From positions 434,001 through 498,000 of the forward strand of contig NZ_SRXY01000003.1 of assembly GCF_004804335.1 (NCBI RefSeq): a stretch of 64,000 bases of DNA. Reading direction: 5' to 3'. Shown here piece by piece: positions 10,155 to 19,341 of this stretch (position 1 is its first letter; each line of letters begins with the position of its first letter). A model generated the notes under the pieces. It saw only the letters and a list, made by a program, of their open reading frames with translations, was not told where the DNA came from and did not search any database. A program made the position numbers and the translations under genes. This DNA is from Pacificoceanicola onchidii. Lineage in GTDB: Bacteria > Pseudomonadota > Alphaproteobacteria > Rhodobacterales > Rhodobacteraceae.

Positions 10155-11884
10155 GGCTTTTCCCCGAACACCCGGGTCACGGCCCCGTCGAGGTCAAACT
10201 CATGGGTCAAAAGCATACCGCGTTCCTCCAGGCGTGCGCGCAAGGTGCGCGTGTCGGCGCAGACCTCTTCGAAGAAGGTATAAAGCCCCATGTCGCCTTC
10301 CTCTTCGGCCAGGAATTTGAGCAACTCGCCCTGACCCAGCTCGGGCCGTTCAGAGCGGGGCCGATACGATCCCTTATCCTGCCGGAATTTCAGGTGCTTG
10401 CGGAAGTGTTCCCAGTTTGGCGCGTGGAAATGCGCAAGGAAAAGCCCCGGCGGCTTGATGCGGTTGGTGATGTCCTCGCCGCCCATTTTCATCGTGTGAA
10501 TGCCAAGCCGCGTGTCCGGGATGCCGGTACGGGCAAAGACTTTGCCAGAGGTATGCGACAGGAACCCGCCATAAAGATGCATGCCGAAGGTCGGGTAGAT
10601 CTCCTGCAGTTCGGATTTCTTGACGCCCGCCTGCTTGTGCGACAGCTTGAAATGCGTCGGGCGGCCTTTCTTGACAGCGAGGGCTTCGACGGGGGGAATG
10701 CGGGCGATGACGTTGTTGGTGCCGATGCGCGCGAGTTTGCGGGCGATCGGCTCGTCGCTGATCAGGAACTCATCCACGTCGATATGGCCGAGCCAGTCGA
10801 GGTTCTCGCCGGTGTCACGCAGGATGCGCGTGGCGTTATAGGCCTGCCGGCGCTGGTGCTCTTCCATGCGTTTGCGGCCCGTGGCCTGCCAATAGGCGTC
10901 ATCACATTGGGTCACATGGATTTTTGGATGTTTGGTGAGGTAAGCTGCGGCTTTGGCGTCTGGCGCATCGAGATGGATGTAGAGCGCATGAGCGCCCATC
11001 TCGATGTGATGTGCGGCAAACCGGGCGATGGCGGAGAGCGGCGCTTTGACCGTGCTCACAAGCCCCCATTTCAATGTCTCCTCGGTCAGCTTTGCAGCGC
11101 GGGCCGGGGAGGGCGCGATGTTGGAGCCGGTCTGCTGCGCGGTCTCGCGGCGGATCTTGCGCTGGCGCATGGTCATGAGACGGCGCATCACGCTGCGGTC
11201 GTCTTCGATGAGCCGGGTCAGGAGATGATGGGCAAGGGGGGCGATCACCGGATCGGCCTCGGCCTCCTGCCACAGCCGGGCAATCAGGTTCACGTCCAGC
11301 CCGCCGGAGGTGAGCGCATAGCTGTCCATCTCCATCGGCAGCTTGGCGCGGGCTTTGCCGTCGAGCGTGAAGGGCTGGTCCGGCGTGTGACCGGAGTAAA
11401 GCCGTTCGGATTCGTAGAGCTTCATCGTCCCGAAGAGGGTTGAGAGCGCCAGACCCGTGCTACGCTGCGTGGTGCTCAACCCGTGATCGCCAAAGGTGGT
11501 GACGGCAGAGACCAGCCAGCGGGCATCCAGTTCGGTTATCAGCTGCGCGCCGAACTCGTCCCAAAGGCGGCAGAAAAGGGCCGGGGCGTGATCCGGCCAG
11601 GCGCGCTTGCGCAGATGCGCGATGAGGATGCCGTTGAGATAGGCCAGCTCCGACAGGCCGGTGAGTTCTTCGCGCAGGGTGAAGCGTTTGCGATGGAAGG
11701 ACGAGCGGAAGGGCGGGGCTTCGTCAGGGTCGCCGGAGGGGTCCGAAATCGCTTGCGAGGACAGGGCCGTAAGATCCACGTCCACGGGCGGCAGCCCCTC
11801 TCCGGGGGCATAATCAAAGGCGTCGCGGCGGGTTTCATATTGCGCCAGAAGCGCGGGCATGCCGCCGGGGTATGTGCTGCTCAT
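10151..11884 (-). CDS. Glycosyltransferase with a long unknown N-terminal domain
   Basis: Protein of 577 residues. The C-terminal ~310 residues (from [17 protein letters not shown] onwards) match the next gene and contain the DVDEFL metal motif. The N-terminal ~260 residues have no motif I recognise and carry patches such as [27 protein letters not shown]; they may mediate localisation or oligomerisation. I chose the ATG at 11884 because upstream codons run into the region before tgt without coding character. It forms a two-gene unit with its paralogue, divergent from tgt. Confidence 0.75.
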   Translation of the reverse strand: MSSTYPGGMPALLAQYETRRDAFDYAPGEGLPPVDVDLTALSSQAISDPSGDPDEAPPFRSSFHRKRFTLREELTGLSELAYLNGILIAHLRKRAWPDHAPALFCRLWDEFGAQLITELDARWLVSAVTTFGDHGLSTTQRSTGLALSTLFGTMKLYESERLYSGHTPDQPFTLDGKARAKLPMEMDSYALTSGGLDVNLIARLWQEAEADPVIAPLAHHLLTRLIEDDRSVMRRLMTMRQRKIRRETAQQTGSNIAPSPARAAKLTEETLKWGLVSTVKAPLSAIARFAAHHIEMGAHALYIHLDAPDAKAAAYLTKHPKIHVTQCDDAYWQATGRKRMEEHQRRQAYNATRILRDTGENLDWLGHIDVDEFLISDEPIARKLARIGTNNVIARIPPVEALAVKKGRPTHFKLSHKQAGVKKSELQEIYPTFGMHLYGGFLSHTSGKVFARTGIPDTRLGIHTMKMGGEDITNRIKPPGLFLAHFHAPNWEHFRKHLKFRQDKGSYRPRSERPELGQGELLKFLAEEEGDMGLYTFFEEVCADTRTLRARLEERGMLLTHEFDLDGAVTRVFGEKP

Positions 11885-12043
11885 AGCGCTACTTTGGCGT
11901 GTGGGCGCCGATTGGGCAAGCGGTGGCGGGGGCTTTCTATGCCTTCCCTGTGGCCGAGCTTTGGGCCGGCGTTGCAGATGGATATTTGGACAGAGAAGAA
12001 GCAGGGGGCTTTTCAAGGCAAACTGTCTGGGGCAAAGGGGGGT

Positions 12044-13171
12044 ATGACACAGACATCCTTTGAAGTGCAGGCGCGCAACGGACGGGCGCGGCTTGGTGTG
12101 ATTTCCACCCCGCGCGGCGAAATCCGGACGCCCGCGTTCATGCCGGTTGGCACCGCGGCGACGGTAAAGGGCATGATGCCCGAGAGCGTGCGGGAGACCG
12201 GTGCGGATATCCTCTTGGGCAACACCTATCATTTGATGCTGCGGCCCGGTGCGGAGCGGATCGACCGTTTGGGCGGGTTGCACAAGTTTATGAACTGGGA
12301 GCGGCCGATCCTGACGGATTCGGGGGGCTTTCAGGTGATGAGCCTGTCGGGTCTGCGCAAGCTGACCGAAGAGGGGGTGCGGTTCTCAAGCCATATCGAT
12401 GGCTCCAAGCATATGCTCAGCCCGGAGCGGTCGATGGAGATCCAGAAGCTGCTTGGCTCGGATATTGTCATGGCCTTTGACGAATGTCCGGCCTTGCCCG
12501 CGGATCGGGCGCGGATCGAGCAGAGCATGCAGCTTTCCATGCGGTGGGCGCAGCGGTCGCGCGATGCCTTTGGGGATCGGCCCGGACATATGTTGTTCGG
12601 CATCATGCAGGGCGGGCTTGAGCGCGATCTGCGTGAGGAAAGCGCCCAGGCGCTGAAATCCATCGGGTTTGACGGCTATGCGATTGGCGGGCTGGCCGTT
12701 GGTGAAGGTCAGGAGGCGATGTTCGACTGTCTCGACTATGCGCCGGGGTTCCTGCCCGAGGACAAGCCGCGTTACCTGATGGGCGTTGGCAAGCCGGGGG
12801 ACATCGTCGGCGCGGTCAAGCGCGGGGTTGATATGATGGACTGCGTGTTGCCGTCGCGGTCCGGGCGCACCGGGCAGGCGTTTACCCGGCGCGGGGTGGT
12901 GAACATCAAGAACGCGCGCCATGCGGATGATCCGCGCCCCTTGGATGAGCAGTGCACATGCCCGGCCTGCCGGAGCTATTCGCGCGCGTATTTGCATCAT
13001 GTTTACCGGTCCAATGAAATGATCGCCGGGATGCTGCTGACCTGGCACAATCTGCATTATTTCCAGGAGATCATGCAGGGGATGCGCGCCGCGATTGCCG
13101 AAGGGCGGTTTGATCAGTGGGAGGAGGACTTCCATGCGGGTCAGGCGCTTGGGGATATTGAACCGCTGTGA
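12044..13171 (+). CDS. tgt: Queuine tRNA-ribosyltransferase
   Basis: Exchanges guanine-34 for preQ1 in tRNAs with GUN anticodons. The protein has 375 residues, the normal length. The substrate-pocket [11 protein letters not shown] block is near 90 and GGLAVGE near 215. The zinc site appears as CTCPAC near residue 305, followed by a downstream His in TWHNLHYF. I chose the ATG at 12044 after an AAGGGG stretch; the much longer open frame upstream overlaps the divergent gene's leader. Confidence 0.96.
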   Translation: MTQTSFEVQARNGRARLGVISTPRGEIRTPAFMPVGTAATVKGMMPESVRETGADILLGNTYHLMLRPGAERIDRLGGLHKFMNWERPILTDSGGFQVMSLSGLRKLTEEGVRFSSHIDGSKHMLSPERSMEIQKLLGSDIVMAFDECPALPADRARIEQSMQLSMRWAQRSRDAFGDRPGHMLFGIMQGGLERDLREESAQALKSIGFDGYAIGGLAVGEGQEAMFDCLDYAPGFLPEDKPRYLMGVGKPGDIVGAVKRGVDMMDCVLPSRSGRTGQAFTRRGVVNIKNARHADDPRPLDEQCTCPACRSYSRAYLHHVYRSNEMIAGMLLTWHNLHYFQEIMQGMRAAIAEGRFDQWEEDFHAGQALGDIEPL

Positions 13172-13191
13172 CTTTGAGGGAGGTCGCCTTG

Positions 13192-13746
13192 ATGAAACGC
13201 ATTTTTGCCTGTGGTATTCTCGCGCTCTGGCCGCTTGACGCCCTGGCCGAAGGCTTCTGCGGCGTGACAAACCTCGCCGAGATTACGGCGCGGATTGCTG
13301 GGGCGTGGCAGCGCGAAGGAACAGCGTCGATTGTCAATGAAACCACCGACGTTGTGCGCCCGTCTGCCGACTACGTGACCGATTTCATGGCGAACGGGCA
13401 GATTGCCAACGCGTTCTTTGACGGGGTGACGGGCGAGGCGTTGCCGGCGGAACTGAAGGACCCACGCCCCTATGACGTTGATCTGGTTGATGACATGCTG
13501 GACACAACCGGGCGGGCGGATCTTGCGGATGATCTGTCAGATACCCTTTGCGGCCCGGAGCAACTGCCGCAACTGTCGGTGACGCTGAACCTTGCGGATG
13601 CGGGGGATTTTCAGGTTATCGGGACGGTCACTTACATTCCGTATTTTGATGACAGGATTCTGGAAATTGGCCGGTTGGAGCTGAAGTCCGACGAAACCAT
13701 TCTGTTCATGACGGAAACCGCGCTGCTGCGTCCCAAGGCGCAGTGA
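13192..13746 (+). CDS. Periplasmic protein of unknown function
   Basis: 184 residues with a signal peptide (MKRIFACGILALWPLDALA). The rest is acidic and has two cysteines, FCGV near 22 and TLCGPEQ near 120, that could form a disulfide. I do not recognise the family. GGGAGG lies 9 bp before the ATG at 13192. It starts 20 bp after tgt and may be co-transcribed with it. Confidence 0.65.
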   Translation: MKRIFACGILALWPLDALAEGFCGVTNLAEITARIAGAWQREGTASIVNETTDVVRPSADYVTDFMANGQIANAFFDGVTGEALPAELKDPRPYDVDLVDDMLDTTGRADLADDLSDTLCGPEQLPQLSVTLNLADAGDFQVIGTVTYIPYFDDRILEIGRLELKSDETILFMTETALLRPKAQ

Positions 13747-13843
13747 ACCGCCCGTCATTTCCCGACAATACCCCCCATTGTGTCCTTGCACCTCTCTGGC
13801 GCAGAGGTCATTCTGTCAGGCAATCCGATGAGACGGTGCGCGG

Positions 13844-13871
13844 GTTGAAAATCCGTTAACCCGTCCCATCT
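13844..13871 (+). promoter_or_regulatory. Heat-shock (RpoH-type) promoter of lon
   Basis: GTTGAAA (13844-13850) and CCCATCT (13865-13871) separated by 14 bp, a close match to the sigma-32 pattern (CTTGAAA, 13-17 bp, CCCCATnT). It lies about 76 bp before the lon start, in a 201-bp region with no other gene. Confidence 0.7.
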
Positions 13872-13947
13872 AAATAGTCCGAGACCGGAGGGGTCCAACG
13901 CTGCCGCAGAGCGGGGCAGGACCTCTTGCCAAGAACAGGATACGAGC

Positions 13948-16356
13948 ATGAAACTTCCTCTCAATCCCTCTTACCCGGTGCTGCCGCTGCGTGATATCGT
14001 GGTGTTCCCGCACATGATCGTGCCGCTCTTTGTAGGGCGCGACAAATCCGTGCGCGCGCTGGAAGAGGTGATGAACGATGACAAGCAGATCCTGCTTGCG
14101 TCGCAGATTGACCCGTCCGAAGACGATCCGGACACCAAGGGCATCTACAAGGCCGGGGTTCTGGCCAATGTGCTGCAGCTTCTGAAGCTGCCCGATGGCA
14201 CAGTGAAGGTGCTGGTCGAAGGCCAGAGCCGTGTGCGCATCACCGAATACCTGGACAATCCGAACTTCTTTGAAGCCTCCGCCGAGTATCTCACCGAGAT
14301 GCCGGGCGATGAGGCCGCGATCGAGGCGCTGGTGCATACCGTCGCCGAAGAGTTCGAGCGCTATGCCAAGGTCAAGAAGAACATCCCCGAAGAGGCGCTG
14401 ACCGCCGTCGGGGAGGCGCAGGAGCCTGCCAAGCTGGCCGATCTTGTGGCCGGGCATCTGGGCATCGAAGTGCCGCAGAAGCAGGAATTGCTGGAAACGC
14501 TGTCCGTCAGCGAGCGGCTTGAGAAGGTCTATGGCCTGATGCAGGGCGAAATGTCGGTTCTGCAGGTCGAGAAGAAGATCAAGACCCGCGTCAAGACGCA
14601 GATGGAGAAGACCCAGCGCGAGTATTATCTGAATGAGCAGATGAAGGCCATTCAGAAGGAACTTGGCGACGGCGAAGAGGGCGAAGGCGAAATTGCCGAG
14701 CTCGAAGAGAAAATCGCCGGAACGAAGCTGTCGAAAGAGGCGAAGGACAAAGCTGATGCGGAGCTGAAGAAGCTCAAGAACATGAGCCCGATGTCCGCCG
14801 AAGCGACTGTTGTGCGCAACTATCTCGACTGGATGCTGTCCATTCCGTGGGGCAAACGCTCCCGCGTCAAGAAAGACCTGAACCGGGCGCAGGAGATCCT
14901 CGATGCGGATCACTACAGCCTTGATAAGGTTAAGGAACGTATTGTCGAGTATCTCGCGGTGCAGGCGCGTTCGGCCAAGCTGAAAGGCCCGATCCTCTGC
15001 CTTGTTGGTCCTCCGGGCGTGGGTAAAACCTCGCTGGGCAAGTCCATGGCGAAGGCGACGGGGCGCGAGTTCATTCGCATCAGCCTCGGCGGCGTGCGCG
15101 ACGAATCCGAGATCCGCGGTCACCGCCGGACCTACATTGGCTCCATGCCGGGCAAGATCATTCAGGCCCTGAAAAAGGCCAAGACGACCAACCCGCTGAT
15201 CCTGCTCGACGAGATCGACAAGATGGGTCAGGACTTTCGGGGTGATCCGGCGTCGGCCATGCTTGAAGTGCTCGATCCGGAACAGAACAGCACCTTTGTG
15301 GATCACTATCTGGAGGTCGAATATGACCTCTCGAACGTGATGTTCGTGACCACTTCGAACAGCTACAACATGCCGGGTCCGCTTCTGGACCGGATGGAGA
15401 TCATTCCGCTGTCTGGCTACACCGAGGATGAAAAGCTTGAAATCGCCAAGCGGCACCTTCTGGACAAGCAGATCAAGAACCACGGTTTGAAGAAATCGGA
15501 GTTCTCTGTGGACGATGAGGCGCTGGTCGACGTGATCCGCTACTACACCCGAGAGGCGGGGGTGCGGAACCTTGAGCGCGACATTGCCAAGCTGACGCGC
15601 AAAGCCGTTACCAAGATCGTCAAGAAGGAAACCGAGACGGTGCATGTCACCTCCGAAAACCTTGATGATTTCCTTGGGGTGCGCAAGCATCGCTATGGTC
15701 TTGCCGAGGACGAGCATCAGGTCGGTGTTGTCACCGGCCTGGCCTATACCTCCGTGGGCGGCGATCTTCTGCACATCGAAGCGCTGCGTCTGCCGGGCAA
15801 GGGCCGGATGAAAACCACCGGTAAACTAGGCGATGTCATGAAGGAATCGATTGATGCGGCCTCGTCGTACGTCCGTTCCATCGCCCCGCAGATCGGGGTG
15901 AAGCCACCGCGATTCGACAAGATGGACATCCACGTGCACGTGCCTGACGGGGCAACGCCGAAGGATGGCCCCTCTGCGGGTCTGGCCATGGTGACGTCGA
16001 TTGTCTCGGTGCTGACGGGCATTCCGATCCGCAAGGATATCGCCATGACCGGCGAGGTTTCCCTGCGCGGCAATGCGATGCCGATCGGCGGTCTGAAAGA
16101 GAAGCTCCTCGCGGCGCTTCGGGGTGGGATCAAGACAGTCCTGATCCCCGAAGAGAACGTGAAGGATCTGGCGGAGCTGCCGGACAATGTGAAGGACGGG
16201 CTGGAGATTGTGCCGGTCAAACACGTCTCCGAAGTGCTCAAGCTGGCGCTGATCGAAGAGCCGACGCCGATCGAATGGGATGAAGAGGCCGAAGAGGCCG
16301 CCGCCGCTGCGGCAGCGAAGGCCAAAGAGACCGAGGCGGGCGTCACAGCCCACTAA
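13948..16356 (+). CDS. lon: ATP-dependent Lon protease
   Basis: Cytosolic AAA+ serine protease that degrades misfolded and short-lived regulatory proteins. The 802 residues have the LonA layout: an N-terminal substrate domain, a coiled segment near 190-270, Walker A GPPGVGKT near 353, and the protease domain with KDGPSAGLAM holding the catalytic Ser near 675. The tail is Glu/Ala rich (EEAEEAAAAAAAKAKE). A heat-shock-type promoter lies upstream and a strong terminator downstream. Confidence 0.98.
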   Translation: MKLPLNPSYPVLPLRDIVVFPHMIVPLFVGRDKSVRALEEVMNDDKQILLASQIDPSEDDPDTKGIYKAGVLANVLQLLKLPDGTVKVLVEGQSRVRITEYLDNPNFFEASAEYLTEMPGDEAAIEALVHTVAEEFERYAKVKKNIPEEALTAVGEAQEPAKLADLVAGHLGIEVPQKQELLETLSVSERLEKVYGLMQGEMSVLQVEKKIKTRVKTQMEKTQREYYLNEQMKAIQKELGDGEEGEGEIAELEEKIAGTKLSKEAKDKADAELKKLKNMSPMSAEATVVRNYLDWMLSIPWGKRSRVKKDLNRAQEILDADHYSLDKVKERIVEYLAVQARSAKLKGPILCLVGPPGVGKTSLGKSMAKATGREFIRISLGGVRDESEIRGHRRTYIGSMPGKIIQALKKAKTTNPLILLDEIDKMGQDFRGDPASAMLEVLDPEQNSTFVDHYLEVEYDLSNVMFVTTSNSYNMPGPLLDRMEIIPLSGYTEDEKLEIAKRHLLDKQIKNHGLKKSEFSVDDEALVDVIRYYTREAGVRNLERDIAKLTRKAVTKIVKKETETVHVTSENLDDFLGVRKHRYGLAEDEHQVGVVTGLAYTSVGGDLLHIEALRLPGKGRMKTTGKLGDVMKESIDAASSYVRSIAPQIGVKPPRFDKMDIHVHVPDGATPKDGPSAGLAMVTSIVSVLTGIPIRKDIAMTGEVSLRGNAMPIGGLKEKLLAALRGGIKTVLIPEENVKDLAELPDNVKDGLEIVPVKHVSEVLKLALIEEPTPIEWDEEAEEAAAAAAAKAKETEAGVTAH

Positions 16357-16374
16357 CGCCCCATATGAAAAAGC

Positions 16375-16408
16375 AAAGCGCCGCGTAGAGATGCGCGGCG
16401 CTTTTTTT
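16375..16408 (+). terminator. Rho-independent terminator of lon
   Basis: Nine-base stem AGCGCCGCG / CGCGGCGCT followed by T7. The A-rich left flank means it can also end the convergent minus-strand gene. Confidence 0.88.
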
Positions 16409-16424
16409 GTTTTACGACAAAGGC

Positions 16425-16904
16425 TTAGCTCTTGATGAGTTTCAGCTTCGCGTCAATCATGTCGTAGTTCACCAGCAGAATGCCATTGTCGAGCCGCTTC
16501 ACCGCTTCGGGGCGCAGCTTCAGCAGATCCTGTGCCATCACGCCTTCGAAAACCTCATCAAAGCCTTCGTAGCGATAGTGATAGAGCGGCAGGCCGGAGG
16601 CCGTCTCGCCGACGCGCACCACGTCGGTTTTGACCGATGCGTCGCTGACATAGTATCCGGGATACATCGGGTAATAGCCGCTGGAGCTGGCGCCGTTGCC
16701 CCAGAAAGCTGCGCCCACAATCACAAGGAACATGAGCGGAATGAGCAACTCCAGAGCCGAAGACGACGCTGCTGCGGACGATTGGCTCGAGATCATCATG
16801 TCACTGCGCAAAAGCTCTTTGGACATGCTTGGCGCGGCTTGCTGGGCATAACCGGCCCCGGCAAGGCTGCACGTCAAAGATGTGGTAAGTAGAAGTTTTT
16901 TCAT
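16425..16904 (-). CDS. Secreted or membrane-anchored protein of unknown function
   Basis: 159 residues from the ATG at 16904, which follows a GGGGGA site 6 bp upstream. There is an N-terminal signal peptide (MKKLLLTTSLTCSLAGAGYA), then a Ser-rich linker, one hydrophobic segment (LELLIPLMFLVIVGAAFW) and a Tyr/Pro-rich stretch. The C-terminal ~80 residues contain YRYEGFDEVFEGVMAQDLLKL, which resembles the self-cleaving intramolecular chaperone or tail-spike-type domain found in some surface proteins. This is a tentative reading. Its start region resembles that of the 17270 gene. Confidence 0.65.
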   Translation of the reverse strand: MKKLLLTTSLTCSLAGAGYAQQAAPSMSKELLRSDMMISSQSSAAASSSALELLIPLMFLVIVGAAFWGNGASSSGYYPMYPGYYVSDASVKTDVVRVGETASGLPLYHYRYEGFDEVFEGVMAQDLLKLRPEAVKRLDNGILLVNYDMIDAKLKLIKS

Positions 16905-17022
16905 ACTGTCCCCCAGGAAGAATTCGTTTCTAAATTCACTCAGGCAGGGCCAGAACCGCGGCCCTGTCTTACCCAGCGTAAACCGATTTTCCAATTAATC
17001 AAAGGATTTTGCCGGAACAGCA

Positions 17023-17059
17023 AAAGGGCGCAGCTGGGAGATCCCCGGCTGCGCCCTTT
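17023..17059 (-). terminator. Rho-independent terminator after the 62-aa protein gene
   Basis: Perfect 12-base stem AAAGGGCGCAGC (17023-17034) / GCTGCGCCCTTT (17048-17059). On the minus strand the stem runs into TTTTG. It lies 22 bp after the stop of the small gene. Confidence 0.85.
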
Positions 17060-17081
17060 GTATTTGCGTGGTGTTCGCGGA

Positions 17082-17270
17082 TCAGTGCGACAGCGCGGTT
17101 CCGAAAACCGTCAGCGTGGCAAGCACCATGACCAGCGTCGCGGACGGCGCGCTGCTTTCAACGGCAGCGTCTGCGATGACAGCCGGTGCAACAATAGGAT
17201 CGGAATAGCCGTCCGCGTTGGCGGTTGTGGCGGCGAGAGCAAAAACCATGGCAGTGGCAAGTTTTTTCAT
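17082..17270 (-). CDS. Small secreted protein, 62 aa
   Basis: A signal peptide (MKKLATAMVFALAATTANA) is followed by about 20 residues and a hydrophobic C-terminal helix (ATLVMVLATLTVFGTAL). It could be a small membrane protein or precursor. A GGGGAC site precedes the ATG and a strong terminator follows, so it is a complete single-gene unit. The leader and first codons closely resemble those of the gene starting at 16904. Function unknown. Confidence 0.65.
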   Translation of the reverse strand: MKKLATAMVFALAATTANADGYSDPIVAPAVIADAAVESSAPSATLVMVLATLTVFGTALSH

Positions 17271-17471
17271 AACAGTCCCCAGAAGTATTTAGCGCAAAAA
17301 CTGTGGAGCCGCGCAGGAAGCCTTGTCAAGCAAGCGGTGACGGGAAGGCGCCCTCGCGGTGTTTTGCAGGGGGAGGCGTGGCTTTTCGGGCGCGGTTGCA
17401 GCGGGACGCTGGACGCAGACAGGCGCTTGGGGCACTCTTTGTGCAGAGGAACAATGAGGAAAGAGCAGGTC

Positions 17472-17897
17472 ATGGCAACAGGCACCACCACCCCGCGCAA
17501 ACCCCGCGCTCCGCGCAAATCCCGCAAGAAGGCGGTGGCCGCCGAGCCCGTTGCACCTGTCGAGGCAGAGCCCCTACCAACCGAAGGCGCGGGGCAGGGC
17601 GCTTCCGTTGATGCTGCGCCCGCTGTGCCTGACCTCAAGAAATCGGAACTGATTGATCTGGTCGTCTCGCGCAGCGGCGTGAAGAAACGCGATGCCAAAC
17701 CGGCGATTGAAGCCGCGCTCGCGATCTTGGGGCAGGCCCTTGCCGAAGGCAGGCCGCTGAACCTTGCACCTTTGGGCAAGGCCAAACATGTTGCGGTCAA
17801 GGACAAGGAAAACGCACGCATCATCAACATGCGGCTGCGCCAGCCGAAGCGCAGCGAAATTTCCGCGCCGACCCCTCTTGATCCCTCTGCCGAGTAA
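17472..17897 (+). CDS. HU-family DNA-binding protein with a basic N-terminal tail
   Basis: 141 residues. The N-terminal ~55 residues are rich in Ala, Pro, Lys and Arg (PRKPRAPRKSRKKAV), like a histone-type tail. The C-terminal ~85 residues resemble HU/IHF (KKSELIDLVVSRSGVKKRDAKPAIEAALAIL), but the beta-arm is short and lacks the usual RNP-x-TG tip. DNA binding may therefore differ from canonical HU. I chose ATG 17472; ATG 17454, which has AGAGGA 4 bp upstream, would add six residues. It lies just before the tRNA pair. Confidence 0.75.
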   Translation: MATGTTTPRKPRAPRKSRKKAVAAEPVAPVEAEPLPTEGAGQGASVDAAPAVPDLKKSELIDLVVSRSGVKKRDAKPAIEAALAILGQALAEGRPLNLAPLGKAKHVAVKDKENARIINMRLRQPKRSEISAPTPLDPSAE

Positions 17898-17915
17898 GGC
17901 TAAGACGCGCGTCAC

Positions 17916-17990
17916 GGGTGATTAGCTCAGTGGTAGAGCGCTTCGTTCACATCGAAGATGTCAGGAGTTCAAATCTCTTATCACCCACCA
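17916..17990 (+). tRNA. tRNA-Val (CAC)
   Basis: 75 bases including encoded CCA. The acceptor arms GGGTGAT and ATCACCC pair. The anticodon stem CTTCG / CGAAG encloses a seven-base loop with CAC at positions 34-36, giving valine (GUG codons). The T-arm is present with one G-U pair. Confidence 0.95.
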
Positions 17991-17998
17991 GTTTCCAG

Positions 17999-18025
17999 GG
18001 CCTCGGCGCAAGCCGGGGCCTTTTT
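17999..18025 (+). terminator. Terminator after the first tRNA-Val
   Basis: Stem GGCCTCGGC / GCCGGGGCC (one T-G pair) with a GCAA tetraloop, then T5. It separates the two valine tRNAs, which implies separate transcription or attenuation between them. Confidence 0.85.
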
Positions 18026-18106
18026 CGTTGGGCGGCAATATTTCTGAAAATGACGGCGAAAGGTCTCTTGCAAGCCCCGCAACCTGCCGCTAAAAGCCGC
18101 TTCACC

Positions 18107-18182
<76 letters not shown>

Positions 18183-18266
18183 TCCTTCTCTCAAGATGTG
18201 AAATAGACCGGATTTCAGTGCGTTGCGCTGGAGTGCGGCCAAACTGGTTCATCAAACTGGCGAAGC

Positions 18267-19337
18267 CTAGAGTGTCACGATGTGGTTGTCCCAGGCGCAG
18301 CTATGCAGGGCGAGCGCGCGGGGCTTGCCCATTTCGATGGCCAGCAGTCCGCCGCCTCCGTCGCTGGCAAGGTAGCCGTCTGCAAGCGGCGCCAGGCCGC
18401 AAATGTCGCTGCGGGAAACCGCGCCGAGGAAGTGCCCTTCGGCTGTGAAACGGTGCAGCCTGTTTCCGCGCGGCGAAGTGATGGCGATTTCCTCGCCGGT
18501 GCCCGAGAACGCCACGCTGCCGGCGTAGCCTTTCATGGCGATCTCATGCGCCAGCGGTGCTTCCGCGAGCCGCGGTGTTTCGCCCAGGCGATGCAGCCCC
18601 AGAAGAGGCGTCGCGGCATCCGGTGCGCCTTCCCACTGCATGGCAAAGCCGACCAGCCCGTCTTTGCGAATGGCCAAATGGCGGATCGAGTTCTGATGCA
18701 ACTCGGGTGCAAGGTCCAGCCGATCCAGCAGTGCGCCATCGGTTGAAAGATAGACAAGCGACGGGCGCATTTGATCGGTGTTCAGTTTGCGCCGATTGCC
18801 TGCGTCGGTGGCGATTCCGCCGTTGGCGACCACTAAAGTCGCGCCGTCTGGCAGCAGGTGAATTTCATGCGGCCCAAGCCCGCCTGTCGGCGCTTCGCCG
18901 ATCCGCCGGTAGCCGCTTTCCACATCCCACAGTCCAACAAACCCCGCGCTGTCCGAGCTTTGTTGTTCGCTGGTATAGAGTATGGAGCCGTCCGCCGAAT
19001 AGACGCCGTGGCCGTTGAACTGGCGGTTCTCCGGGGGGGTGAGCCTATGGATCACGTCTCCGCGCGCGCAATCGAGCACCAACGCAAAAGGTCCGGGGCG
19101 GCGGGCAAAGGCCACGGCTTCGGCACGGAAAGGGTGGCCCGCACCGGCATGGCCACGCGCGGGCAGGGGGATGCGAAAGGTCGACTGGCCATTTGCGCTC
19201 AGCCCGTGCAAGGCAAACGCGCCATCGGGCTCCTTTGCCGCGGCGAGATATGCCGGATTGCCCACAGCCGCCCAGCCAAGCGCAGGCGTGGTGCTGGCCG
19301 CGAGCAGGGAGGCGATAAAACCGCGCCGCGTTGTCAC
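18267..19337 (-). CDS. DUF1513 (COG3490-type) periplasmic protein
   Basis: 356 residues from a GTG at 19337, four bases after the preceding stop, with GGGGA about 9 bp upstream. The N terminus TTRRGFIASLLAAS is a twin-arginine signal, so it is exported folded. The body is made of beta-propeller-like repeats (for example GHGVYSADGSILYTSEQ, LGPHEIHLLPDGATLVVANGG). It is the last gene of the COG3487-3490 set, which is associated with iron in other bacteria. The biochemical role is unknown. Confidence 0.8.
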   Translation of the reverse strand: MTTRRGFIASLLAASTTPALGWAAVGNPAYLAAAKEPDGAFALHGLSANGQSTFRIPLPARGHAGAGHPFRAEAVAFARRPGPFALVLDCARGDVIHRLTPPENRQFNGHGVYSADGSILYTSEQQSSDSAGFVGLWDVESGYRRIGEAPTGGLGPHEIHLLPDGATLVVANGGIATDAGNRRKLNTDQMRPSLVYLSTDGALLDRLDLAPELHQNSIRHLAIRKDGLVGFAMQWEGAPDAATPLLGLHRLGETPRLAEAPLAHEIAMKGYAGSVAFSGTGEEIAITSPRGNRLHRFTAEGHFLGAVSRSDICGLAPLADGYLASDGGGGLLAIEMGKPRALALHSCAWDNHIVTL

Positions 19338-19341
19338 CGGA

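Noticed and set aside
13870-15774. A 634-codon open frame antisense to lon
   Set aside because: Runs opposite the complete lon gene and has no recognisable domain.
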